DNA of 5,426 bases from Terriglobales bacterium. GTDB lineage: Bacteria; Acidobacteriota; Terriglobia; Terriglobales; Gp1-AA117. Location of the stretch: positions 1 through 5,426 of the forward strand of contig JASLFF010000608.1 of NCBI GenBank assembly GCA_030150795.1, written 5' to 3'. Within the stretch, counting starts at the first letter, position 1, and the number at the start of each line of letters is the position of its first letter. A model generated the notes under the pieces. That model made no database searches, was not told the origin of the DNA, and was given only the letters and a program-made list of their open reading frames with translations. Made by a program: the position numbers and the translations under genes. This document shows positions 1 to 5,258 of this stretch, one piece after another.

Positions 1-294
1 CTTTACCGGAGTGGGCAGGCGCCGGACAAGGGTTGGAACGGCAATGATCTGGTCGCCTCGGGCGAGCATGGGGCGCTCCAGCAGATCGACCACCTGGATC
101 TTATAAGCGCCGTGCATATGTTCCTCGCACAGCCGCTTGAGGTTTTCAAAAGCGCGGATGGATGTCGGCGTCATGCCGGCGACGTAAAGCCGCAGCTCCC
201 ATACCGGCCGCTTGAACGGCGTAGCCTTGACGTTTTTCGCCGGGGCCGAACCATTGTTTTTCGCCTTGCTGGCTGTTTTTTTACTTATTGCCAT
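1..294 (-). CDS. kaiB: KaiB-like clock protein, 3' end outside the window
   Basis: The 98 visible codons start at an ATG at 294 and run off the window at position 1. After a Lys/Ala-rich, probably disordered leader of about 30 residues comes a KaiB (thioredoxin-like) fold: LRLYVAGMTPTS at about 35-46, a helix with FENLKRLCEE at 49-58, then IQVVDLLERP at 66-75 and the IIAVPTLVRRLP strand-turn at 83-94 that is typical of KaiB. In cyanobacteria KaiB switches fold and binds the KaiC CI ring; here the partner would be the KaiC encoded just upstream. The start lies inside the kaiC 3' end (14-base overlap), with AAAGGA at 305-310, 10 bases before the ATG, as ribosome site. The missing C-terminus is probably only a few residues, since KaiB proteins normally end soon after this point. 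Family assignment is firm; clock function is inferred. Confidence 0.9.
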   Translation of the reverse strand, partial: MAISKKTASKAKNNGSAPAKNVKATPFKRPVWELRLYVAGMTPTSIRAFENLKRLCEEHMHGAYKIQVVDLLERPMLARGDQIIAVPTLVRRLPTPVK

Positions 295-1741
295 GAATCT
301 CAATTCCTTTGTCACTTAAAGTAAAACGATGCATGCGCGTGTCATGGGACATGCCACGGGATTTCAAAAGGTTCAGGGTGCGCATGCGCTCCGACTCGCC
401 CTGATCCACGTCACCCAACACCACCCATGTGTCCATTAGGGATGAGATGCCGACCGCGGTTTCTTCCATGACACCTGAGCCAAACACCAGATTGGTGAAC
501 ATCGCCGTAACGTGCTTGAGCTTGAGGAAATCAATCAACCGAGTGAGCATGGCTTTAACGGAATGCAGATCGCCAACGGCGACCAGGTTGGTAATGGGAT
601 CGATGATGACCGCGGTCGGCTTGAATTCCTGAATTTCGTTATAGACGGTGGCAAGATGGCTCTCCAATCCGGCAGCAGTGGGTCGCGTGGCATGAATACG
701 CAAGAGGCCGCGATTGATCCACTTTTCCAGGTCCTGCCCAACGGAACTCATATTGCGAAGGATCTGGCTGGGAGATTCTTCATAGGCGAAATAGAGGGCC
801 CGTTCTCCACGCGCGCAGGCTGCGCCCGCGAATGCGGCGGCGAAGCTGGACTTGCCCGTTCCCGCCGTACCGGTGATCAACACGCTGCTGCCGCGAAAGA
901 AGCCTTTCTTCCCCAACATGGCATCAAGAGTCGGAACACCGGAGGATATGCGCTCGGTGGAAGCCGTGTGGGTCAGGCCCATTGAGGTGATAGGCACAAC
1001 CGAAATACCCTCATCATCCAGCAGGAACGGATATTCGTTGGTGCCATGCGACGACCCGCGATACTTCACCACGCGCAGGCGACGAGTGGAAATCTGTTCA
1101 TTGACGCGATGATCAAGAACAAGAACGCAGTCAGCCACATACTCTTCCAGGCCGTAGCGGGTGAGCGTGCGGTCTCCCATTTCAGCAGTCACCACGGCAG
1201 TAACGCCGGCATCTTTCAGCCAGTGGAAGAGGCGGCGCAGTTCGGCGCGCACAATGCCATCATTCTTTAAACCGAGGAAGAGCAGTTCGATGGTATCCAG
1301 GAGCACGCGCTTGGCTTTGACCTGCTCAATGGCGGCGCGCAGGCGAATGAACAGGCCTTCAAGATCGTATTCGCCGGTCTCTTCAATCTGCTTGCGCTCA
1401 ATATGGACGTAGTCAATCGCCAATTTTTTTTGCCGAATCAATTGAGGCAGGTCATAGCCGAGAGAGGCCATATTGGTGACCAGCTCCTGGGCCGTCTCTT
1501 CCATGGCTACGCAGACGCCAGGCTCGTTATAAAGCAGTGCGCCGCGCACCAGAAATTCGAGTCCCAGCAGCGTCTTGCCGGTGCCAGGACCGCCGCAAAC
1601 CAGCGCAGTCCGGCCTTTGGGAAAGCCGCCATGTGTTACCTGGTCAAGACCGCGGATGCCGGTTGGGACCTTTTCCAGCACCAGAGAAGACAGATCAGGG
1701 GAAGTGGATTTTTTCTTTTTCTGCACAGTACGTGCCGGCAT
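281..1741 (-). CDS. kaiC: KaiC-like double-domain ATPase/kinase
   Basis: A 486-residue protein with two RecA-like KaiC domains. CI: Walker A GGPGTGKT at 50-57, catalytic pair E81-E82, Walker B VLLD ending at D149. CII: Walker A GTAGTGKS at 291-298, E321-E322, Walker B VIID ending at D381. The cyanobacterial phosphosites T426, S431 and T432 align by eye with T428, S433 and S434, so the third site is Ser instead of Thr. The chain stops at about FTLSDKGIEIHGNK, just before the A-loop and tail that bind KaiA in Synechococcus (519 residues), which fits the absence of kaiA here. The N-terminus is Lys-rich. KaiC hexamers hydrolyse ATP and autophosphorylate, with KaiB binding CI. The ATG at 1741 has only a weak GAGAG 13 bases upstream. 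The gene lies 33 bases after the pseudo-receiver stop and overlaps kaiB by 14 bases, so the three genes are probably one operon. True circadian function cannot be read from the sequence. Confidence 0.93.
   Translation of the reverse strand: MPARTVQKKKKSTSPDLSSLVLEKVPTGIRGLDQVTHGGFPKGRTALVCGGPGTGKTLLGLEFLVRGALLYNEPGVCVAMEETAQELVTNMASLGYDLPQLIRQKKLAIDYVHIERKQIEETGEYDLEGLFIRLRAAIEQVKAKRVLLDTIELLFLGLKNDGIVRAELRRLFHWLKDAGVTAVVTAEMGDRTLTRYGLEEYVADCVLVLDHRVNEQISTRRLRVVKYRGSSHGTNEYPFLLDDEGISVVPITSMGLTHTASTERISSGVPTLDAMLGKKGFFRGSSVLITGTAGTGKSSFAAAFAGAACARGERALYFAYEESPSQILRNMSSVGQDLEKWINRGLLRIHATRPTAAGLESHLATVYNEIQEFKPTAVIIDPITNLVAVGDLHSVKAMLTRLIDFLKLKHVTAMFTNLVFGSGVMEETAVGISSLMDTWVVLGDVDQGESERMRTLNLLKSRGMSHDTRMHRFTLSDKGIEIHGNK
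305..310 (-). promoter_or_regulatory. ribosome binding site of kaiB inside kaiC
   Basis: AAAGGA on the minus strand, 10 bases before the kaiB ATG (292-294) and inside the last codons of kaiC. It supports the choice of a kaiB start that overlaps kaiC by 14 bases rather than a later start. Confidence 0.6.
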
Positions 1742-1774
1742 ATTTTTTTATTTTCTCTCAGATATCTAAAATTT

Positions 1775-2260
1775 TTACTCGTTGGAATCCGACATTTCAG
1801 TCGATGCCCGATCATCGTCCGGGGATGAAGCCGCCTTGGGGAATCCATCGTCATCCTGCTGCGTTCGATCATGATCGTGAACTGGCGCGGCCTGCGCCGA
1901 GCCAACACCATCTTGCGGAAGCACGCGCTTAAGCGCTTCCAGCAGCAGGTGCGGATCGCCCAGTGACTCCAATTGTTGATCGACAAGTCCTGTTGGCATC
2001 TGCGAGCCACTGGTATTACTAAGAGCGACAATCGGCACGGCGCGGTTCAACGTCTTGAATGTCCGGGCAAGTTGAAACCGCTGCTCGCCGTTGATGGAGT
2101 CGCCAAAAACAACAGCATCCATCACAGAGGTCTTGAAAATCCGCACAGCTTCATCAGGATCATCGATTGCAACAATCTGATAGCCGGCCCTTTCCAGAAT
2201 CATGTTCCGGGTGATTTGAGCCGGTGAGATTTTACTTACACAAAGGACAGTCCATTCCAT
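1775..2260 (-). CDS. receiver-like protein lacking the phospho-acceptor Asp (pseudo-receiver)
   Basis: A 161-residue protein. Residues 1-115 follow a CheY-like receiver: first strand WTVLCV (3-8), helix TRNMILERAGY (17-27), DAVVFGDSI (48-56), PIVALS (76-81), and a last helix near 104-114. The conserved residues are largely gone. The acidic pair after the first strand is S9-K10, the phosphorylation position (five after D48) is G53, with an Asp one place later, and the conserved Lys aligns with S99; only S81 keeps the Thr/Ser switch position. Ordinary Asp phosphorylation therefore looks unlikely. Residues 117-161 form a polar Asp/Gln/Ser-rich tail, probably disordered, with no output domain. 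AAGGAAG lies 12 bases before the ATG at 2260. It opens the operon with kaiC and kaiB, so it may bind a Kai protein or kinase; that role is inferred from context only. Confidence 0.82.
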   Translation of the reverse strand: MEWTVLCVSKISPAQITRNMILERAGYQIVAIDDPDEAVRIFKTSVMDAVVFGDSINGEQRFQLARTFKTLNRAVPIVALSNTSGSQMPTGLVDQQLESLGDPHLLLEALKRVLPQDGVGSAQAAPVHDHDRTQQDDDGFPKAASSPDDDRASTEMSDSNE

Positions 2261-2301
2261 TGAATGTCAGGTCTTCCTTAAAATTTATTCTTTGCTCTCA
2301 G

Positions 2302-2325
2302 GGTCTCAGCGAATCGCTGTGAACC
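2302..2325 (-). promoter_or_regulatory. inverted repeat in presumed kai operon leader
   Basis: CAGCG-AAT-CGCTG at 2307-2319 is a perfect 5-base-pair stem with a 3-base loop, flanked by GGT and ACC that extend the pairing across an internal loop. It lies 42-65 bases before the pseudo-receiver start. No U-tract follows on the minus strand, so it is not a terminator. It could be a leader hairpin or an operator. Confidence 0.35.
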
Positions 2326-2348
2326 AAACCGCGCGGACTTGGACACTT

Positions 2349-2376
2349 GTTAAACGTGAATACAGAACGGCGTCAA
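2349..2376 (-). promoter_or_regulatory. candidate promoter of the kai operon (weak)
   Basis: On the minus strand TTGACG (2371-2376) and TTTAAC (2349-2354) are spaced by 16 bases. The -35 hexamer is good (5 of 6) and the -10 is poor (4 of 6). It would give a leader of about 80 bases containing the inverted repeat at 2302-2325. Position is right, hexamers are marginal. Confidence 0.25.
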
Positions 2377-2500
2377 TCAACAGATGCGAAAGGGCCTCAA
2401 CATCTGGGAACCGAGTAAAACCAGTTCGTTTAACGCTTCCTATGATGCTAGGGAAAGCAGGATTGGATGCTTTTTTACAATCATGGAATGTAGTGTGGCA

Positions 2501-2536
2501 ATCAATTAAAAAGGATGACCCGATCACGGCCATCCT
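2501..2536 (-). terminator. Rho-independent terminator after the lipoprotein gene
   Basis: On the minus strand AGGATGGCC (2528-2536) pairs with GGTCATCCT (2512-2520). This is a 9-base-pair stem including one G-U pair, closed by a 7-base loop (2521-2527), followed by TTTTAATTG (the U-tract is UUUUU counting the last stem base). It starts 28 bases after the lipoprotein stop at 2564. The plus strand has no U-run after the stem, so it acts for minus-strand transcripts and separates the lipoprotein gene from the kai operon. Confidence 0.85.
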
Positions 2537-2563
2537 CTTAATATTTTGTAAGCTCCGCGGTGT

Positions 2564-3145
2564 TTAGTTTGTATCGTTGCCTCCCCAGGCGCGCACATAG
2601 ACAAGCGTAAATTCTGAGCCACCGCTCCTGGGCTTGATGGCGACAACGCGCTGATTGTTTTCCGTCCCCACTTTTAGTTCTTCCTTGTAGCCATGGTCTG
2701 ATCCGTTGTGATCGTCACAGGTGACTTCGGCGTCTTTATCACGGTGATGGAAATTCATGTTGAAGCCGCCGGTGCAGTCCACGACCTTGCCGTACTTGCC
2801 CATTTCCTTGCGATAGAAGGAGAGCACTTTGTCGGAGGGATCGTCACTTTCATATTTCAGCGCGACCACCTTCAGGCCGAACAGCGAGCTGGAAATATTC
2901 ACGTTGGCGCTGTGGTGGCGATCATCGTCTTCATCTTTGGCCACGCGAGCGCCAGGGTAAGGCGAGAGGCCGGTATCCTTCACATCAGAAGCCCCTTCTT
3001 TCACGCTGAGAGAGCCAAACGGCGTCTTGATATCGACATCATCTTTTTTGCCATTGCCCTTATCGTGCGTGGTGACGGAGCAACCTGTGAGCACAAAAAC
3101 ACAGAGAATCGCCGGCAGCATGGCGCGAAGCAGAAACGTCTTCAT
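2564..3145 (-). CDS. small charged lipoprotein of unknown function
   Basis: A 193-residue protein. Its lipoprotein signal has K2, a hydrophobic core at about 4-19 and the lipobox LTGC, with the lipidated cysteine at 22, so it should be anchored in a membrane after export. The mature part is rich in Asp, Lys and His (runs such as DEDDDRHH), then has a segment with SSSLFGLKVVALKYESDDPS, FYRKEMGKYGKV, two further cysteines (in VVDCTGG and VTCDD, possibly a disulfide), and a conserved-looking end, SGGSEFTLVYVRAWGG. It resembles hypothetical proteins I associate with Acidobacteriota, with a GxxPYPGA opening; no function is known to me. A longer frame reaches 3211, but the ATG at 3145 has a strong GGGAGG 5 bases upstream and begins the signal peptide. 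It lies 96 bases after the FmdE-like stop and is followed by a terminator. Confidence 0.85.
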   Translation of the reverse strand: MKTFLLRAMLPAILCVFVLTGCSVTTHDKGNGKKDDVDIKTPFGSLSVKEGASDVKDTGLSPYPGARVAKDEDDDRHHSANVNISSSLFGLKVVALKYESDDPSDKVLSFYRKEMGKYGKVVDCTGGFNMNFHHRDKDAEVTCDDHNGSDHGYKEELKVGTENNQRVVAIKPRSGGSEFTLVYVRAWGGNDTN

Positions 3146-3150
3146 TGGAT

Positions 3151-3156
3151 CCTCCC
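3151..3156 (-). promoter_or_regulatory. ribosome binding site that fixes the lipoprotein start
   Basis: GGGAGG on the minus strand, 5 bases before the ATG at 3143-3145. It decides for the internal ATG that begins the lipoprotein signal over the upstream start at 3211. Confidence 0.8.
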
Positions 3157-3182
3157 GAAGCAAGCCAGAGTTATGCCCGCAT

Positions 3183-3211
3183 GCTCTAGCCAGTAATACG
3201 CGCGTTGCCAA
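3183..3211 (-). promoter_or_regulatory. candidate lipoprotein promoter (weak)
   Basis: TTGGCA (3206-3211) lies 17 bases before TAGAGC (3183-3188) on the minus strand, in the 96-base gap between the FmdE-like gene and the lipoprotein gene. The -35 is near consensus and the -10 poor (3 of 6). Read-through from the upstream pair is an equally good explanation. Confidence 0.25.
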
Positions 3212-3241
3212 ACAAAAGTTCCTGCAAAGTTGGGCCGAAAG

Positions 3242-3826
3242 TCAGACGATTGGTTCGTAATAACGCTCACCGGCGCAGGCGCGGCAGACGGTTTTGGCGC
3301 CGAGTTTGACCTCGCGGCGAAAATTGATTCCTTCACCGCACTGCGCACAGACGATCCGTTCACCTTTATAGCCGGGGAATTCTTCCGGCGGCAGTTCCAC
3401 GTGAACAGGCAGCGCCTGAAAAAGCTGTTCGTCGGTCATTTCTCGATAGGCAAGCATCTGCTGCTGGTTTTTGTTTTCGATTTCCGGGTGCATGCTTTTG
3501 GCCAGTGCTTTGGAAGATTCGCGGGCGGCAACGCGCACAGCCTTGCCGGTTTCCACGTCAACAAAAGTCGCCGCCATCTTGCCCCAATCGCGAAACTTGA
3601 GCGCGCGCTTGCCCAGGCGGCAGCCGGTGACAACCATCACGGCGTCCGTGGCGCAACGGTCGATTTCAACGAACGTGACAATGCGCTTGCGGTCCTTGCC
3701 CTGGGGATCTTCCAAGCCAAGTTTCTTCAAGCCAAACATGGCCAAGCGAACACCAAGAACTTGTCCGGCGCAAAGATGGCCGTGCGCTACGGCGGCGTCA
3801 TCGAGATATTCCTGGAGAGACTTCAT
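3242..3826 (-). CDS. FmdE-family protein with C-terminal zinc ribbon
   Basis: A 194-residue cytoplasmic protein. The N-terminal FmdE core has the hallmark HGHLC (15-19) followed by AGQVLGVRLA, then EIDRCATDA (C58) and TGCRLGKR (C69); these His/Cys residues are the likely metal site. The C-terminus has two CxxC pairs, C160/C163 and C181/C184, a TraR/DksA-type zinc ribbon often fused to FmdE. The family is named for a gene in methanogen molybdenum formylmethanofuran dehydrogenase operons. In bacteria without that enzyme its job is unsettled, with metal or molybdenum-cofactor handling the usual guess. No dehydrogenase subunits are present here. The ATG overlaps the stop of the upstream exported-protein gene as ATGA, with GAGGG 9 bases before it, so translation of the two is probably coupled. 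The family call is confident; function is not. Confidence 0.88.
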   Translation of the reverse strand: MKSLQEYLDDAAVAHGHLCAGQVLGVRLAMFGLKKLGLEDPQGKDRKRIVTFVEIDRCATDAVMVVTGCRLGKRALKFRDWGKMAATFVDVETGKAVRVAARESSKALAKSMHPEIENKNQQQMLAYREMTDEQLFQALPVHVELPPEEFPGYKGERIVCAQCGEGINFRREVKLGAKTVCRACAGERYYEPIV

Positions 3827-4473
3827 TGTTGCGGACCCTCTTCTTCAGCCGTTTCAGGCTGGAGATCGGCGCTATGCGCATGCACCACAAAGCTGGTCTT
3901 CTCGCCGGCGGCGGTGAAAGTAACTCGACTCGGCGACCGTTCCCATCTGGGAGCAGCACAGGCAGGGCCGGAAAATTCTTTCCTGAGGATAGCCTTGCGC
4001 TTGCCCAGCTGCGAGACGACCATGTAGGCTTTCTCGCCGTCTTCAGAAGCGCCGCAATAAGCCGCATAGTCACGATACCAGCTTGCTTCTGAAGTATCGC
4101 CATCGAAAGCGGGCAGATTGAGTTGTGCCACATGTCCGGTCTGGCGGTCGACGCTGATCCATCCGTCCAGTCGCCATATCCACTGCTGTGGTTTTTTTTC
4201 TTCAGGAAGAGCGTCATTGATGCGGTAAGCGCGCCGAATGACAAAAAGCCGGTCAGTGACTTCGTGCATGGCTCCGGTTGTGTACTCGCGGGTTCGGCCA
4301 TCGATGACCAGCTCGCGAACTTTGAGCGGTTGTTTCTCGCCGGCTTCGGTGCGGACTTCCACGGAGCGCCACTGACCCAGAATGACCGTATGGGCTTTGG
4401 GGACAGCAAAGCAGCTGCCACACAGCAGCAAAAAGCCGATGAATATGCATCGCAGGCGCACGGTTGTGGCCAA
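3823..4473 (-). CDS. exported protein of unknown function, coupled to the FmdE-like gene
   Basis: Up to 216 residues. The N-terminus is a signal peptide: basic residues R6 and R8, hydrophobic IFIGFLLL, then CGSCFA with likely cleavage after A23. C21 sits in a poor lipobox (CGSC), so type I cleavage is favoured. The mature part contains KVRELVIDGRTREYTTG, RLFVIRRAYRINDALP, QWIWRLDGWISVDRQTG, LNLPAFD, SWYRDYAAYCG and QLGKRKAILRKE, and has only C140 and C172, which could pair. It resembles a conserved hypothetical family I associate with Acidobacteriota; I know no function. The start is uncertain: the frame opens with TTG at 4473, directly after a stop codon, with AGG 8 bases upstream. GTG at 4461 also gives a full signal peptide and fits the perfect TATAAT that overlaps the TTG. 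The stop overlaps the FmdE-like start (ATGA). Confidence 0.8.
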   Translation of the reverse strand: MATTVRLRCIFIGFLLLCGSCFAVPKAHTVILGQWRSVEVRTEAGEKQPLKVRELVIDGRTREYTTGAMHEVTDRLFVIRRAYRINDALPEEKKPQQWIWRLDGWISVDRQTGHVAQLNLPAFDGDTSEASWYRDYAAYCGASEDGEKAYMVVSQLGKRKAILRKEFSGPACAAPRWERSPSRVTFTAAGEKTSFVVHAHSADLQPETAEEEGPQQ

Positions 4474-4478
4474 TTATA
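4473..4478 (-). promoter_or_regulatory. perfect TATAAT overlapping the exported-protein start
   Basis: TATAAT on the minus strand, sharing its last T with the TTG start codon at 4473. A weak TTCAAC (4496-4501) lies 17 bases upstream. If used, transcription would begin near 4466, downstream of the TTG and about 5 bases before GTG 4461, giving a nearly leaderless transcript that starts translation at GTG. Confidence 0.35.
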
Positions 4479-4500
4479 TGACCTGGAGCAAAAGAGTTGA

Positions 4501-4539
4501 AATTTGGTGAGCGGCGACAGGACTTCTACCCACAGAACC
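4501..4539 (-). pseudogene. decayed tRNA 3'-end-like remnant
   Basis: By eye this stretch aligns with the tRNA-Pro 3' end duplicated next to it. It shares TTGGT (CCA plus an A discriminator on the minus strand), the ten bases GGCGACAGGA (4513-4522) and ACC further on, with small indels and a broken T-loop. It lies 47 bases from the exact copy, in the same orientation. It may be an older attachment-site remnant or chance resemblance. Confidence 0.4.
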
Positions 4540-4548
4540 GAATGGGTG

Positions 4549-4584
4549 AAATTGGTCGGGGCGACAGGATTTGAACCTGTGACC
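4549..4584 (-). repeat. tRNA-Pro 3'-end duplicate (distal att-like repeat)
   Basis: Exact 36-base copy of 5259-5294, offset by 710 bases. It contains four bases past the CCA, the CCA (4553-4555), discriminator A, the 3' acceptor strand CGCCCCG, the complete T-arm and four bases of the variable loop, but no D-arm, anticodon arm or 5' acceptor strand. This is the segment typically duplicated when an element integrates at a tRNA 3' end. The toxin stop codon is 6 bases away. Confidence 0.9.
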
Positions 4585-4590
4585 GAGGGA

Positions 4591-4956
4591 TCAGGTCAAT
4601 GGCTGACGACGCACGCGCACCTTCCGCCCTGTAGCGACAACGAAGCATCCCACCCAAGTAGTTACATCCTCCGTGTCGAATAGTTGAAGAATTCTATTTG
4701 TTAAATTCATTCGGCTTGGAAAACTTAGCCGAACGAGCAGTATTCCATTATGCGTTCCCGGAATGAACCGGCGAACATCCGCGAAATCCAGATCTTGGGT
4801 GATTAAAAAGCGCCGTTCGTTTTGGGCTGCTGCCCAAATTTGTGAATCGTTTGAGCCTGTAAGTTCTTCTTCATGAGTGGTATGAACATCATGCCCGAAT
4901 GCAGTTAATCCTGCTTTGACTTGCAGTGGGAGGTTTTCATCGAGCTTAATCTTCAT
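4591..4956 (-). CDS. DUF5615 PIN-like toxin
   Basis: A 121-residue protein of the DUF5615 PIN-like family. It has the N-terminal LDENLP (5-10) with D6 and E7, the SNDSQIWAAAQ helix with D37, and LITQDLDFADVRR with D55 and D57, then GILLVRL. The spaced acidic residues are those expected of a PIN-type metal-dependent ribonuclease site; all look present, so the toxin is probably intact. Its start ATG shares one base with the antitoxin stop (TGATG) and has no clear ribosome site of its own, so it is probably translated by reinitiation after the antitoxin. Its stop is 6 bases before the duplicated tRNA end, so its transcript would run into a tRNA-like 3' segment. DUF433-DUF5615 pairs are widespread type II toxin-antitoxin candidates; the cellular target here is unknown. 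Confidence 0.87.
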   Translation of the reverse strand: MKIKLDENLPLQVKAGLTAFGHDVHTTHEEELTGSNDSQIWAAAQNERRFLITQDLDFADVRRFIPGTHNGILLVRLSFPSRMNLTNRILQLFDTEDVTTWVGCFVVATGRKVRVRRQPLT

Positions 4957-5213
4957 CAGATCTGCGGAGTCGCAGGGACGGGCAAATCTTCTTCAGCAGA
5001 TGCGGCGGCAAAAGAGATGGCAGCTTTGACGTCTTCTGCTTTAAGACTTGGAAAATCAACAAGAATGTCTTCTGGGGCATCACCGTCCGCAAGACTTGCC
5101 AATACCGTGCGGAGCGTTACTCGGGTTCCCTTAAAAACCGGCTCTCCACCGCAAATTGCAGGATCACGGAGAATTCGGTCCTCATATTTACCGGATTTGC
5201 TTGCTTTCTCCAT
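4956..5213 (-). CDS. DUF433 antitoxin
   Basis: An 85-residue protein with the DUF433 signature: ILRDPAICGGEPVFKGTRV (14-32), then LASLADGDAPEDILVDFPSL and a final helix DVKAAISFAAA. This is a small helix-turn-helix-like fold that usually neutralises the DUF5615 partner and represses its own operon. The frame stays open to a TTG at 5246, but the ATG at 5213 is chosen because GGAG (5221-5224) lies 7 bases upstream and because the longer start would fall inside a hairpin. The acidic, Pro-rich tail EEDLPVPATPQI may be the toxin-binding end (inference). It begins 49 bases after the mature tRNA-Pro 3' end and has no recognisable promoter in that gap. Confidence 0.87.
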   Translation of the reverse strand: MEKASKSGKYEDRILRDPAICGGEPVFKGTRVTLRTVLASLADGDAPEDILVDFPSLKAEDVKAAISFAAASAEEDLPVPATPQI

Positions 5214-5220
5214 AAGGGTT

Positions 5221-5224
5221 CTCC
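5221..5224 (-). promoter_or_regulatory. ribosome binding site that fixes the antitoxin start
   Basis: GGAG on the minus strand, 7 bases before the ATG at 5211-5213. It supports this start over the in-frame TTG at 5246. Confidence 0.6.
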
Positions 5225-5225
5225 G

Positions 5226-5248
5226 AAAAAGACCTTTGGGCCGCAAAG
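5226..5248 (-). terminator. short terminator or attenuator between tRNA-Pro and the antitoxin
   Basis: On the minus strand CTTTG (5244-5248) pairs with CAAAG (5234-5238) around the loop CGGCC, followed after three bases by five T (5226-5230). The stem is only 5 base pairs, so termination may be partial. It lies 15 bases after the tRNA CCA and 12 before the antitoxin start. It could end the tRNA transcript, or set how much read-through reaches the toxin-antitoxin genes. Confidence 0.45.
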
Positions 5249-5258
5249 AACTTCAGAA

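Larger units (their letters stand above)
2261..2563. other. 303-base intergenic region between lipoprotein gene and kai operon
   Basis: No credible gene is seen on either strand. It holds the lipoprotein terminator (2501-2536), a bulged inverted repeat at 2435-2458 (GCTTCCTA pairing with TAGG and AAGC), a possible weak minus-strand promoter (2349-2376), and an inverted repeat at 2302-2325 in the presumed leader of the kai operon. Short ORFs here start inside the terminator stem or lack a ribosome site. Confidence 0.7.

Noticed and set aside
2306..2533. 75-codon minus-strand ORF in the same gap
   Set aside because: Its start codon lies inside the terminator stem of the lipoprotein gene, and it shows no domain or ribosome site.
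2292..2567. 91-codon plus-strand ORF in the intergenic region
   Set aside because: No ribosome site, no recognisable protein features, and it reads through the minus-strand terminator and into the end of the lipoprotein gene.
2708..3196. 162-codon plus-strand ORF opposite the lipoprotein gene
   Set aside because: Its residue composition reflects the complement of the lipoprotein codons. The minus strand has lipobox, ribosome site and terminator.
3146..3211. 22-residue N-terminal extension of the lipoprotein
   Set aside because: It would bury the signal peptide, and the strong GGGAGG sits 5 bases before the internal ATG.
3230..4027. 265-codon plus-strand ORF opposite the FmdE-like and exported-protein genes
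   Set aside because: It is antisense to two well-supported overlapping genes, and its sequence has no recognisable family features. It looks like a GC-driven shadow.
4410..4416. Lipobox reading (CGSC) in the exported protein
   Set aside because: Position -3 is Cys and -2 is Gly, a poor fit to the lipobox, while CFA with cleavage after A23 fits type I signal peptidase better.
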